From the NCBI GenBank assembly GCA_024682835.1, contig JAIKYU010000103.1, positions 1 through 64,000 of the forward strand: a DNA stretch of 64,000 nt, given 5' to 3'. This stretch comes from Lachnospiraceae bacterium (GTDB lineage Bacteria > Bacillota > Clostridia > Lachnospirales > Lachnospiraceae). A model generated the notes under the pieces. That model searched no databases. It was not told where the DNA came from and saw only the letters and a list, made by a program, of their open reading frames with translations. The translations under genes were made by a program, and so were the position numbers. Of the stretch, positions 8,863 to 17,610 are shown one piece after another; position 1 is the first letter of the stretch, and each line of letters opens with the position of its first letter.

Positions 8863-9534
8863 TCACACGCTGATATCGTCCCGGATCTTTGCGAAAAGCT
8901 TTTCCTTAATCCCAGAAATCTGCATGATATCCTCAATTGCCCGAAACCGTCCGTTGGCTTCCCGGTAGGCAATAATCTTTGCCGCCGTACTCGGACCGAC
9001 GCCATTCAGCCGGCAGAGCGTCTCCGCATCGGCCGTATTGATGTTGACCTTCCCTTCGCCCCCTGCGGCACCTCCGGTCTCCATGCCGCCGCTGATGCCT
9101 GCTGCAGGATCGACTCCCTGTGCGGTCGTTTCAGCCGCCATCGCGGCCGTTTCTTCCCTCGTGGGGATTCGCAGTCTCACCCCGTCCGCAAGGACCTGTG
9201 CCTGATTGATATAGTCCTCATCCGCATCGGCGGAAAAACCGCCCGCTGCCTCTACCGCTTCAAAAACGCGGCACCCCTCATCCAGCGTATACACGCCCTG
9301 ACGGTTCACAGCACCGCAGACGTGAATCACAACCTTTGCGGGGATTACGGGATTAACCTGCGGCTCGTCAGGCTTCACCTGCCCCGTCTCCCCTTCCTTA
9401 CCCACCGGTGCGGGATCCTCTCCGGCAAGCTCCGTCAGAATCATGTCCCGGGAGTCCGGGGAAGACGATGAGCAGGCACAAAGAAACAAGCTAAGCAAGA
9501 GCGATAGCAGAATCATCCGTTTGATATTTTGCAC
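8863..9534 (-). CDS. comEA: ComEA-like DNA-binding protein, apparently a lipoprotein
   Basis: 223 residues from the GTG at 9534, which sits five bases after GAGGAGG; the next ATG, at 9516, would lose the basic residues before the signal sequence. ComEA is the membrane-tethered receptor for incoming double-stranded DNA. An SLBB domain (about 60-120, VVIHVCGAVNRQGVY) is followed by tandem helix-hairpin-helix motifs (about 163-223, VNINTADAETLCRLNGVG and AIEDIMQISGI). Unusually, the N-terminus ends in LFLCAC-SSSS, which reads as a lipobox, whereas ComEA is normally held by an N-terminal membrane helix. A possible promoter (TTGAAT, 18-bp spacer, TAGAAT) lies upstream within 9590-9625. Confidence 0.9.
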   Translation of the reverse strand: MQNIKRMILLSLLLSLFLCACSSSSPDSRDMILTELAGEDPAPVGKEGETGQVKPDEPQVNPVIPAKVVIHVCGAVNRQGVYTLDEGCRVFEAVEAAGGFSADADEDYINQAQVLADGVRLRIPTREETAAMAAETTAQGVDPAAGISGGMETGGAAGGEGKVNINTADAETLCRLNGVGPSTAAKIIAYREANGRFRAIEDIMQISGIKEKLFAKIRDDISV

Positions 9535-9637
9535 TTTTTCCTCCTCTGTCCGGGAGGAATCCCATCGGTGCACTTTGATTCTAATACCAATCGTTTACCG
9601 CATTCAAGTATTTCCCTTCATTTTTGTGCAGTTTTAC

Positions 9638-9660
9638 CAAAAACCGGGGGACCGGTTTCG
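9638..9660 (-). terminator. Intrinsic terminator of the arg operon
   Basis: On the minus strand a perfect seven-bp stem (AAACCGG/CCGGTTT) with a four-base loop is followed by more T residues. It lies 18 bp after the stop of the solute-binding protein gene and so would end the argJ-argB-argD-binding protein transcript before comEA. Confidence 0.65.
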
Positions 9661-9677
9661 GCAAGATGCACAAAAGC

Positions 9678-11114
9678 CTACGACTCTCCCTCCTCGGTCA
9701 GATCTTCGGAGAGAAGAATCCGCTCCGGGTTGGGTATTTCGTCCACCACAACCGGCGTTCCGCGGATCTGGGAGAGCAGCTGCTCCGATACCCGTTTCAT
9801 TTCCGCATTGACGTCTCCGCCGTTCCAGATATCCGTGAAGGCCGTTTCCAGGCGGATCCAGTAATTACTTGTCTCAATCATTTTGGGCATCGGTACAGAG
9901 TCGTTATAGACCGAAAGATAGGCACTGATCAGATCGGCGATCTCTTTTTCCTCACAATAATACGCGCGGTTCCTGATGGACACCTTGCCGCTGCGCGCAT
10001 ACAGATCGTTGGCTCCCTCCGCCGTAAGCCATGCGGCAAACCGGTTGGCTTCGCTCTCATGCTCCGAAAAGCCGTTGATCACCAGGCAGCTGGTAACGGA
10101 GAGCGCGCGGGTGGGCAGGTTGTCCGTGAGGTCAAAGAGAGGCGCCGCGCCGTATGAGAAGCGGGTTTCCCCGGCACTCTCAAGCTCCGCGAGCTTTCGG
10201 ACGGCATCCGTTGTGGCGATGGTAAAAACGATCCGGCCCTCGCAGAAATCCTGCCAGATCGTGTCGCCGGTCACCAGATCCGGGTCGATGGCAAAAAACT
10301 GCCCGAGCTGCTGATAGATATCCATGCAGGTCAGCACGCGATCGTTGTAAAGCTCCACAATCTCCGGATTGTCACCGTTATCGCCGCCGACATTCAGGGC
10401 ATCTCCCGCAAAAAAATAATCCATGAAAAGATCCTTGACGTCAAAACGAATGACCGCCTCCACTTCGTCCGGCGCATTGTAGCTGCCGGCAAAGGAAAGC
10501 AGTTCACCCACCGTTTCGGGCAGAAGCGCTTCCACCCGCTCAGTCAGATCCGCATCCTCAGGAAGCTCCTCTCCTGCCTCCGCCGCAGCAAGACGGGCCG
10601 CTTCCTCCAGATAGGTCCGGTTATATAAAAGCGCAGTGGTCTCCCCGTAAAAGGGATAAGCGATTTTCTTGTCATGCCAGGTGACGGAAGAAAGGGCGGC
10701 ATTCGGCCAGGTGTCCCCGCGGAGCACGTCCTCGGGCCTTAAGATTTCCGCTGCCAGTCCGGCGAGTGCAGCCTTTTCCAGGTTATCATGGGTTGTGATA
10801 TAGAGATCGGGCGCGCCTTCCTCCAGCGCGCTCGCCTCGCCGACATGCTCTAAAAAGCCCAGACCGGAAACAAGCGTCGGAATCACGCGCACATCCTCCG
10901 CCAGCTCGCTGTAGGCGACCGCCTCCCTGTTCAGGTAATCCGTCAGTGCCTCATCCGTATACCAGAGGACAAGCGTGGTCTTGTCACTGTAGATGCCGGT
11001 CTCCTCTCCGTTTTCTCCCGCCACAGACAGGAAGCTGTGCCTGTCCGCGTAAGCGGTGACCGCCATACAAAAGAAGATAACCAGAAGAAAGGACAGAAAA
11101 CGCCTTCGCATCAT
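9678..11114 (-). CDS. Extracellular solute-binding protein in the arginine operon
   Basis: 478 residues. The ATG at 11114 overlaps the argD stop as ATGA; the next codon is also ATG. An N-terminal signal peptide (basic MMRRR, hydrophobic core to about 20, cleavage near AYA) lacks a usable lipobox, because the Cys in VIFFC has the wrong context. The mature part resembles family 1 ABC solute-binding proteins: TTLVLWYTDEALTDYLN near the start, PDLYITTHDN, IAYPFYGETTALLYNRTYLEEA, and ATSLVINGFSEHE-type segments later. Such proteins deliver sugars, polyamines or peptides to permeases. No permease or ATPase gene is adjacent, and coupling to acetylornithine aminotransferase is unexpected. The substrate is unknown. 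Confidence 0.8.
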   Translation of the reverse strand: MMRRRFLSFLLVIFFCMAVTAYADRHSFLSVAGENGEETGIYSDKTTLVLWYTDEALTDYLNREAVAYSELAEDVRVIPTLVSGLGFLEHVGEASALEEGAPDLYITTHDNLEKAALAGLAAEILRPEDVLRGDTWPNAALSSVTWHDKKIAYPFYGETTALLYNRTYLEEAARLAAAEAGEELPEDADLTERVEALLPETVGELLSFAGSYNAPDEVEAVIRFDVKDLFMDYFFAGDALNVGGDNGDNPEIVELYNDRVLTCMDIYQQLGQFFAIDPDLVTGDTIWQDFCEGRIVFTIATTDAVRKLAELESAGETRFSYGAAPLFDLTDNLPTRALSVTSCLVINGFSEHESEANRFAAWLTAEGANDLYARSGKVSIRNRAYYCEEKEIADLISAYLSVYNDSVPMPKMIETSNYWIRLETAFTDIWNGGDVNAEMKRVSEQLLSQIRGTPVVVDEIPNPERILLSEDLTEEGES

Positions 11115-12304
11115 CCGAGCGAACGCTCCAGAATGCGCATCATTTCATCCACATCCTCCCTGGAAGCAACAAGCGGAGGCAGGAAACGCAGCACATTGGG
11201 TCCCGCATTGATGAGCACCAGTCCGTTGTCCAGCGCACGGTTTAAGATCTCCCCGACCGGATGATCAAACTCCAGACCCTGCATGAGACCGAAGCCTCGG
11301 TGATCCGTGATATCGCTCCGCGTACCGGCCAGGTCCTCCAGTTTGTCCGTCAGATAGGGTCCGACTTCATTGACGTGATCCACAAGATTCAGCTTTTCAT
11401 AGAGCTCCAGCACTTTGGCGACCGCTGTGCAGGCAAACGGATTGCCTCCGTAGGTGGTTCCGTGATCCCCGGCGACAAGTGAATGCTCCGCTGCTTTCCC
11501 CCGCAGAAGAAACGCGCCCACCGGCACCCCACAGCCCATGGCCTTGGCCGATGTCAGAATATCCGGAAGAATTCCATACCGCTGAAACGCGTACATGGAG
11601 CCCGTTCTGCCCATTCCGCACTGGATTTCATCCAGAATCAGCAGTATATCGCGTTCATCGCAGATCCTGCGGATGGAGGTCAGAAATTCGCGCGTCGCCG
11701 GGTGAATTCCGCCCTCTCCCTGCACGGTCTCCATGATGATGGCGCAGGTTTTGTCCGTAATCCGGGATTCGACGCTCTCCAGATCGTTCATCACGGCGAA
11801 ACGCACGCCGCCGATCAGCGGTTCAAAAGGATCCCGGTACGCTTTTTTCCCGGTGACCGACAGCGAACCCATCGTCCGTCCGTGGAAGGAGTGCTCCATG
11901 GCAATGATCTCATGACCGGCATGTCCGTCACGCAGATACGCATATTTCCGGGCAGCCTTCAATGCGCCCTCCACGGCTTCGGCACCACTGTTCGTGAAAA
12001 ACACACGGTCCATACCGCTTGCCGCTTTCAGCCGTCCGGCCGCTTCGATCGCCGGTTCGTTATAGAAATAATTTGATGTGTGAAGAAGCTTGTCAATCTG
12101 CCCCTTCAGCGCGTCATTCAGTTCCCTGTTGCCATGTCCCAGGGCAAAGACGCCGATCCCGGAGAAGAAATCCAGATACCGCTTCCCGTCCACGTCATAG
12201 AGAGACATCCCCTCCCCGCGGTCAAAGACAATGGGAAAACGATTATAGGTGTGAAGCAGTTCCTGCTCAGCCTGCTCGATCATCCGGTTCATCCGTTCGC
12301 TCAT
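11111..12304 (-). CDS. argD: Acetylornithine aminotransferase
   Basis: 397 residues. It converts N-acetylglutamate semialdehyde to N2-acetylornithine in the cytosol using pyridoxal phosphate and glutamate. Class III aminotransferase landmarks are present: [14 protein letters not shown] near 45, [19 protein letters not shown] near 100, [25 protein letters not shown] near 225 and the PLP-binding Lys in [14 protein letters not shown] near 250. Length is normal. The start overlaps the argB stop as ATGA, and its own stop overlaps the next gene in the same way. Related GABA or succinylornithine aminotransferases look alike, but the position after argJ and argB makes argD the clear choice. Confidence 0.96.
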   Translation of the reverse strand: MSERMNRMIEQAEQELLHTYNRFPIVFDRGEGMSLYDVDGKRYLDFFSGIGVFALGHGNRELNDALKGQIDKLLHTSNYFYNEPAIEAAGRLKAASGMDRVFFTNSGAEAVEGALKAARKYAYLRDGHAGHEIIAMEHSFHGRTMGSLSVTGKKAYRDPFEPLIGGVRFAVMNDLESVESRITDKTCAIIMETVQGEGGIHPATREFLTSIRRICDERDILLILDEIQCGMGRTGSMYAFQRYGILPDILTSAKAMGCGVPVGAFLLRGKAAEHSLVAGDHGTTYGGNPFACTAVAKVLELYEKLNLVDHVNEVGPYLTDKLEDLAGTRSDITDHRGFGLMQGLEFDHPVGEILNRALDNGLVLINAGPNVLRFLPPLVASREDVDEMMRILERSLG

Positions 12305-13188
12305 TCCAGTTCCTCCCCGTCCTGCATAAACATGGTTCCTACGCCCCGGTTCGTAAAGATCTCCAGCAACAGGCAGTGCGGGATTCTTCCGTCCAGGATG
12401 TGCACGCGGTGGACGCCGTTTTGGATCGCCTGCGTGCAGCCGGCCAGCTTCGGAAGCATGCCGCCGCCGATCTGTCCCTGTGAAATCAGTTCCTCCGCTT
12501 CCGATACCGTGAGCCTTGAAATAAAGCTGCTCTTGTCGTTGATGTCACGGTACAGTCCCTCGATATCCGTAAGGAAGGCGAGCTTGTCGGCCCCCACCGC
12601 GGAGGCAATCGCACAGGCCGCATCGTCCGCGTTGATGTTATAGGTATCGAAAGCGTCATCCAGACCGATGGGCGCAACGATCGGCAGGTAGTCGTTTTCC
12701 AGAAGATCATAGAGCACCTTGGGATCCACCGACTCAATCTCGCCGACAAAGCCGATATCCTTGCCGTCCGCAAAGCGTCTGTGCACCTTGAGCAGACCGG
12801 AATCCTTGCCGCTGATGCCCACGGCCTTTACGCCCAGCTCCTGCACCATCGTCACCAGCTGCTTGTTGACGCGCGAGAGCACCATTTCGGCGATCTCCAT
12901 CGTTTCCGCATCGGTCACCCGCAGGCCGTTCACAAACTCCGCTTCCTTACCGACCTTGCCGACCCACCTGCTGATTGCCTTTCCGCCTCCGTGCACGATG
13001 ATCGGTTTGAAGCCCACAAGCTTTAAGAGTGTGACGTCCGTGATGACGTTTCTCTGGAGGGTCTCGTCGCTCATGGCGCTCCCTCCGTACTTGACCACGA
13101 TGATCTTTCGGTTGAACTGCTGAATGTAGGGAAGTGCCTCCACCAGCACCTCCGCTTTTTTCAGCACCTCCTGCATGTCCTTTTCCAT
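12301..13188 (-). CDS. argB: Acetylglutamate kinase
   Basis: 295 residues from an ATG preceded by GAGGGGGAG. It phosphorylates N-acetylglutamate, the second step of the cyclic arginine pathway. Amino-acid kinase signatures are [11 protein letters not shown] near 30, [11 protein letters not shown] near 68, the [26 protein letters not shown] block near 195, and GGGMLPKL. The N-terminal helix (about 1-25) resembles the mobile helix used by arginine-inhibited hexameric enzymes, so feedback inhibition is plausible but not demonstrated. It lies 53 bp after argJ and overlaps argD by four bases. Confidence 0.97.
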   Translation of the reverse strand: MEKDMQEVLKKAEVLVEALPYIQQFNRKIIVVKYGGSAMSDETLQRNVITDVTLLKLVGFKPIIVHGGGKAISRWVGKVGKEAEFVNGLRVTDAETMEIAEMVLSRVNKQLVTMVQELGVKAVGISGKDSGLLKVHRRFADGKDIGFVGEIESVDPKVLYDLLENDYLPIVAPIGLDDAFDTYNINADDAACAIASAVGADKLAFLTDIEGLYRDINDKSSFISRLTVSEAEELISQGQIGGGMLPKLAGCTQAIQNGVHRVHILDGRIPHCLLLEIFTNRGVGTMFMQDGEELE

Positions 13189-13240
13189 AACTCCCCCTCT
13201 GAAAACGACCGTTTATTCTGATCAAACCGCACGCTGCGGT

Positions 13241-14473
13241 TTATGACCGGTAATCCGCATTGATCTTTACATACTCATATGAGAGATCGCAGCCCCACGC
13301 AGTCGCGTCCGCGTCCCCCGCATGCATGTCGCATACCGCTGTCACTGTTTTTTCGGACAGCACCGCGGTGGCAAATTCCTCATCGTAGTCCAGCTTCGCG
13401 CCGTTTCGATACAGGGGCACCGATCCTTTCGCACTCTCGATGGTGAGATCCACGAGATCCGGATCAAAGTCCACTCCGGCATAGCCCAGGGCGCACAGAA
13501 TCCGGCCGCCGTTCGCGTCATGTCCGAAAACAGCCGCCTTGGTCAGCGGAGAATTGATCACCGATTTGGCGAGGATCCGCGCGTGCTCCCGCGTGTCCGC
13601 ATGCAGCACCCGCACCTCAAAAAGGGCCGTCGCCCCTTCGCCGTCCGCCGCGTGGCGTCTGGCCTGCTCGATCAGAAGCTCCCTGAGCGTCTCGGCGAAA
13701 ACCCGGTAATCCTCGTTCTCTTTGGTGATTGTCGGATTGCCGGCCTGTCCGTTCGCCAGAATGACCAGCGTATCATTTGTGGACATATCCCCATCCACCG
13801 AAATCATGTTGTAGGAGTCCGCGACGGCATATCGGAGCGCCTGATCAAGCATACGCGGGCTCACTGCCGCATCGGTCGTGACAAAGCAGAGCATCGTGCA
13901 CATATTGGGCTCAATCATGCCGACACCCTTGCTGATCGCGCCGATCCGGCAGACGGTATTGCCAAGTGTGCACTCCGCGGCGATTTCCTTGTGCACGGTA
14001 TCGGTGGTCATGATGGCTCTGGCAGCCCGGTTGCTCGCTTCCGCCGTGTCCGAAAGGGATCCGGCAAGAAGCTTCACGCCCTGTCGCACGCGATCCATGG
14101 GCAGATATGAGCCGATCACGCCGGTGGAGCCCAGGAGCACCTGATCCGGATCAATTCCCAATGCGTCTGCGGCGGCCCGTGCGGTATCCGCACAGGCATC
14201 CATCCCGTCCTGACCGGTACAGGCATTGGCAATACCGGCATTGACTACGACGGCGCGCACGGAAGCGGCCGTCTTTTCTTCTCTGACAATCCGCGTGTCC
14301 CACCGCACCGGTGCAGCCTTAACCACATTGCCGGTGAAAACGCCGGCCGAGGCGCAGGGTACATCCGATACGATCATCGCCATATCATCCCTGCCGCGAT
14401 ATTTGATTCCGGCCGCGGCAGCCGCCGCCCGAAAGCCCTTTGCAGCCGTCACGCCGCCGTTTATTCTGTTCAT
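13241..14473 (-). CDS. argJ: Bifunctional glutamate N-acetyltransferase / ornithine acetyltransferase
   Basis: 410 residues from the ATG at 14473, nine bases after AGGAG; an ATG at 14482 directly abuts that site and is less likely. ArgJ recycles the acetyl group from acetylornithine to glutamate and often also makes acetylglutamate from acetyl-CoA. Landmarks are GGVTAAKGFRAAAAAAGIK at the N-terminus, GSTGVIGSYLP near 117, and the self-cleavage region KGVGMIEPNMCTMLCFVTTDA near 185-200, where Thr is the nucleophile. The residue before the Thr is Cys rather than the usual Ala. Length is normal. Together with argB and argD this gives acetylornithine synthesis except argC, which is not in the window. 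Confidence 0.95.
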   Translation of the reverse strand: MNRINGGVTAAKGFRAAAAAAGIKYRGRDDMAMIVSDVPCASAGVFTGNVVKAAPVRWDTRIVREEKTAASVRAVVVNAGIANACTGQDGMDACADTARAAADALGIDPDQVLLGSTGVIGSYLPMDRVRQGVKLLAGSLSDTAEASNRAARAIMTTDTVHKEIAAECTLGNTVCRIGAISKGVGMIEPNMCTMLCFVTTDAAVSPRMLDQALRYAVADSYNMISVDGDMSTNDTLVILANGQAGNPTITKENEDYRVFAETLRELLIEQARRHAADGEGATALFEVRVLHADTREHARILAKSVINSPLTKAAVFGHDANGGRILCALGYAGVDFDPDLVDLTIESAKGSVPLYRNGAKLDYDEEFATAVLSEKTVTAVCDMHAGDADATAWGCDLSYEYVKINADYRS

Positions 14474-14560
14474 TTTTACCATCTCCTTCTGTGCTTCCCT
14501 TCGTTCCGGTCTTTATGCCGCTTCCCTGATCCGGAAAAACCGTTTCCGTTTTGTCCGGCC

Positions 14561-15028
14561 TTACCTGTTAAACGCCGTGATATTGGCTTCATTGAGCGTA
14601 AAATCGTAATAATTCAGATCCTCGCGCCTGGTCCAGCCGATGCAGTTCCAGAACGCATTGCCCACGTCATTTCTGGTAAATGCGATGAGGCTGACCTTGT
14701 TGATCTTCTCTGCCCTGAGCGCGTTCATGCAAAACACAACCATCGCCTTTCCCACACCCTGTCTTCGATAATCCTCCCGCACACAGACGTGGTAAAGGCA
14801 TCCTCTGCGCCCGTCATGACCGCAGAGAATGGCGCCGATGACCGTACCGTCCTCCCCGACTGCAACAACCGATGTGCCTGGATTCCGTGCGAGGAAACGC
14901 CTTACACCCTCCTCAGAATCATCTATACTCCTGATTCCGAAGCCGTGGATCGTCATCCAGAGACGGTATATCCCGGGATAATCCGACTCCTCCATCGCCC
15001 TGATCACGAAACGCTTCTGCTCTGCCAT
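14561..15028 (-). CDS. GNAT family N-acetyltransferase
   Basis: 155 residues. The GNAT fold is supported by VIRAMEESDYPGIYRLW at the start, VGEDGTVIGAILCGHDGRRG in the middle, and the acetyl-CoA loop VREDYRRQGVGKAMV near 85-100 (R-x-x-G-x-G/A pattern intact). The end IAFTRNDVGNAFWNCIGWTRREDLNYYDF matches small cytosolic acetyltransferases. It lies 87 bp upstream of argJ on the same strand, so it could be an alternative N-acetylglutamate synthase feeding the arg pathway or an unrelated acetyltransferase. Sequence alone does not decide this. A TATAAT on the minus strand near 15090 could belong to its promoter. Confidence 0.85.
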   Translation of the reverse strand: MAEQKRFVIRAMEESDYPGIYRLWMTIHGFGIRSIDDSEEGVRRFLARNPGTSVVAVGEDGTVIGAILCGHDGRRGCLYHVCVREDYRRQGVGKAMVVFCMNALRAEKINKVSLIAFTRNDVGNAFWNCIGWTRREDLNYYDFTLNEANITAFNR

Positions 15029-15133
15029 TCACAAAACTCCGTATTGAAGAAATAAACGCTGCCATCTGTACAATGATACGTAACTTTATATTATAAAGGT
15101 TCATTCGCCATAAGAAAAGAACTTTTTTAACCC

Positions 15134-15616
15134 CTAAAGCTCCTCAAAAGCCAGCTCCTTTTCTGCCAGAAAGCGGGATAAACTTTCGTCCCAGGCCCGT
15201 TCCGGCTCTCTGTCCAGGGTAAACTCCTTCATTGAAACAGCGCTGGTGACGAAAACATGCCCCTCCTGAAAACGGATCCGGCAGATCCTGTCCATCCCGG
15301 TCCGCGCGGATTCGACCTCCGCCCGGGCAAAATCATCCGGCGGCATCATCAGAAATCGAAACGACAGCGGGGTTCTCTTCCCGCGGATCAGCTGCAGGAT
15401 GATCGGTCTTTGCACCGCCCAGCAGGCATATTCCCCCGAAGGAGTCGTCTCCTCCGACATGTCTCCTTCAAAATAGGCGTGATTGAGATGTCCGTCCACC
15501 GTCCAGGTGTTTGCGCCCACCACCTGCGCCTCCACCAGAAACCAGCGGTCAAACACATCCCGTGTCAGCAATGCCTGCATAAACTCTTTTGTCTGGCTGA
15601 TTTTTCGTTCTGTCAT
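15134..15616 (-). CDS. Uncharacterised protein, DUF5721-like
   Basis: 160 residues from the ATG at 15616, preceded by a weak AGGG; an ATG at 15628 is also possible. The protein begins TERKISQTKEFMQALLTRDVFDRWFL and continues with EAQVVGANTWTVDGHLN and RPIILQLIRGKRTPLSFRF. I associate this pattern with DUF5721, a family of about 165 residues found in Lachnospiraceae and without known function. There is no signal peptide or membrane segment, so it is probably cytosolic. It stands alone between the GNAT gene (same strand, 105 bp away) and the divergent DegV gene. Confidence 0.7.
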   Translation of the reverse strand: MTERKISQTKEFMQALLTRDVFDRWFLVEAQVVGANTWTVDGHLNHAYFEGDMSEETTPSGEYACWAVQRPIILQLIRGKRTPLSFRFLMMPPDDFARAEVESARTGMDRICRIRFQEGHVFVTSAVSMKEFTLDREPERAWDESLSRFLAEKELAFEEL

Positions 15617-15735
15617 GATCCCTATCATACCACAGGATGCCGTGGCACAGAATAGTAAAAAAGTCTTTACCGGACGGAAATCGCATGTTAAACTATGACA
15701 TGTGGTATTGAAAACTACATCCCGGAGGATTACTT

Positions 15736-16572
15736 ATGTCTTACAAGATTGTTGTGGACAGCTGTTGTGAGCTGCCACCGGCATTCAGGAACGATCCGCG
15801 TTTCGAGAGCGTGCCCCTTGCCATTGAGATCGATTCCTGGCGTACCATGGACGACGAGCATTTTGACCAGCAGGATTTCCTGCGTCGGGTCCGGGAGACA
15901 GAAAGCTGTCCGAAATCAGCGTGTCCCTCACCGGATCGTTACTGCAAAGCCTACGAAACCGAAGCGGACGATGTGTTTGTCGTCACCCTCTCGTCCCATC
16001 TCTCCGGCAGCTACAACAGCGCCCTGCTCGGAAAGCGACTCTACGAGGAGGAGCACGGACCGAAAAACATCTATATCTGCGACTCCGAATCCGCGTGCGG
16101 AGGTGAAACGCAATATGCCCTGAAAGCGATGGAACTGAAGGAGCAGGGACTCTCCTTTGAGGAGACCGTCGAGGAACTGGAGCGGTTTCGCGATAGCATG
16201 AACACCTGGTTTGTTCTGGATTCGCTGGAGCATCTGCGCAGAAACGGACGGCTTTCCAACTGGAAGGCCTTTGTCGCCACCACCTTGAACATCAAGCCGG
16301 TCTGTGCCGGTGACAAAGGCGTCATTGTTCAGAAAGCGCAGGGAATCGGCATGAAAAAGGCGCTGATGAAAATGGCCGGACTGATCGAAGCCGGTGTGAA
16401 AAAGCCGGAGGAGCGCACGCTGATCGTCAGCCACTGCAACTGCTACGAGCGCGCCATGCTCGTCAAGGATCAGTTCCTGAACAGCATTCCTTTCGGGAAA
16501 ACCATGATTCTGGACACCACCGGCATCGGAAGTCTGTACGCGCAGGACGGAGGGATCGTCGTCACTTACTGA
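15736..16572 (+). CDS. DegV family protein (fatty-acid-binding)
   Basis: 278 residues from an ATG preceded by GGAGG. DegV proteins bind a fatty acid and, as FakB, present it to the kinase FakA for phospholipid synthesis. Visible landmarks are KIVVDSCCELPP at the N-terminus, SACPSPDRYCKAYE, the VVTLSSHLSGSYNSA block near 80, and a C-terminal GIGSLYAQDGGIVV. No FakA gene is in the window. A possible promoter (TTTACC, 17-bp spacer, TAAACT) lies upstream. The stop overlaps by seven bases the stop of the convergent LytTR gene. Confidence 0.93.
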   Translation: MSYKIVVDSCCELPPAFRNDPRFESVPLAIEIDSWRTMDDEHFDQQDFLRRVRETESCPKSACPSPDRYCKAYETEADDVFVVTLSSHLSGSYNSALLGKRLYEEEHGPKNIYICDSESACGGETQYALKAMELKEQGLSFEETVEELERFRDSMNTWFVLDSLEHLRRNGRLSNWKAFVATTLNIKPVCAGDKGVIVQKAQGIGMKKALMKMAGLIEAGVKKPEERTLIVSHCNCYERAMLVKDQFLNSIPFGKTMILDTTGIGSLYAQDGGIVVTY

Positions 16573-17303
16573 TCCTGCTTCCTCGAAACGCTGCGTAAGC
16601 GGCGCACCTCCCTGATGTTGCACCAGAACGCCGGTGATGTCCGAAGTCTCGTCTGATCCGTCATCTCGACCGTAAAGGTTCCCGCCTTCTTCAGGTACCT
16701 CGCATTGATAAAGCTTTTCGGGGAAATGGGAATGAGCGCCGGATCAGTTTTGATGCCCGTCACCTGCCGGTAGAAGGACGCCGTGTCGCCCATCATTCTG
16801 AAGGGCTCGCGCCCCTTAAGACCCACCGTCAGAAATCCGAGTTCCTTCGATGTCACGTAGACAATATCCTCCACCGGCGTGTAGATCGTCTCGATATCGT
16901 TCCGCAGTTCCACCCGCGGACCGCGCTTAACCACACAGTGCGCGCATTCCGAAACCATCGGGATCAGCGATTCCCTGGTGTATGGTTTTGAGATCCTGAA
17001 CAGATTCTTCTCTTTGGACTGCGAAGATCCGGTCTCATCCGGTACGCAGATAATCATAGGCTGCGGGATGCCCAGTTTTCTGAGCCTTTGCACTATCCCC
17101 AGGCTGTCCTCATTCCCTTCCCTGTGATCAATCAGAAAAACATCATAGGATTCTGCAGCCGAAACCAGCTTGTCCGTGCTGCCGAAGCAGTCGATGAGGT
17201 GCCCCTCCTCCCCGAGCGCGTGCAGTCGATCGGACTCCCGCTTAAGGAGTCGTTCCGCATGTCTGCGGTCAGCTACGTTGTCATCAAAAACAGCAATGCG
17301 CAT
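16566..17303 (-). CDS. LytTR-family response regulator
   Basis: 245 residues. The N-terminal receiver domain has acidic residues in MRIAVFDDN, a candidate phosphoacceptor Asp in VFLIDHREG near 58, and Lys in RISKPYT near 108. It is divergent from typical CheY-like receivers. The C-terminal LytTR DNA-binding domain (about 135-240) shows EDIVYVTSKELGFLTVGLKG, SPKSFINARYLKKAG and EVRRLRSVSRK. LytTR regulators often control peptide signalling or bacteriocin genes. No partner kinase is nearby. The gene follows DUF1294 by ten bp in the argG operon, so its expression may follow arginine synthesis; that link is inference. Confidence 0.85.
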   Translation of the reverse strand: MRIAVFDDNVADRRHAERLLKRESDRLHALGEEGHLIDCFGSTDKLVSAAESYDVFLIDHREGNEDSLGIVQRLRKLGIPQPMIICVPDETGSSQSKEKNLFRISKPYTRESLIPMVSECAHCVVKRGPRVELRNDIETIYTPVEDIVYVTSKELGFLTVGLKGREPFRMMGDTASFYRQVTGIKTDPALIPISPKSFINARYLKKAGTFTVEMTDQTRLRTSPAFWCNIREVRRLRSVSRKQDQ

Positions 17304-17313
17304 TCACGTGATC

Positions 17314-17607
17314 TCATAACAGACGAAACTGCAGTTTTGAACGCCACAAAATAAAGAAGCAGGCCAGCTGGAGGAGCAGAATCGCCGGCATTCCGATCAC
17401 GAAACCGGGCTTTCTCGTCTTATGTCTGAACAGGAACATACCCAACAGACAGCCGACGCTTCCTCCGATCAGTGCCACACAGAACAACACCGATTCCGGC
17501 ACCCGAAACGCTCCCTGTCTCGCCTTTTCCTTGTCAATTCCCATGAGCAGAAAGCCGATCAGATTTGGAATGACGAGTGCCAGAATGAGTGTAAGTCTTG
17601 TGGACAT
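17314..17607 (-). CDS. DUF1294 membrane protein
   Basis: 97 residues with three or four hydrophobic segments. The family pattern is clear: LMGIDKEKARQGAFRVPESVLFCVALIGGSVGCLLGMFLFRHKTRKPGF. DUF1294 proteins are small inner-membrane proteins of unknown function, sometimes fused to cold-shock domains, which are absent here. It lies three bp after argG and ten bp before the LytTR regulator on the same strand, so the three are probably co-transcribed. Confidence 0.88.
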   Translation of the reverse strand: MSTRLTLILALVIPNLIGFLLMGIDKEKARQGAFRVPESVLFCVALIGGSVGCLLGMFLFRHKTRKPGFVIGMPAILLLQLACFFILWRSKLQFRLL

Positions 17608-17610
17608 CCG

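Noticed and set aside
14561-15028. Calling the GNAT gene argA
   Set aside because: Only proximity to argJ supports it; the protein is a generic small GNAT without the amino-acid kinase domain or specific N-acetylglutamate synthase features.
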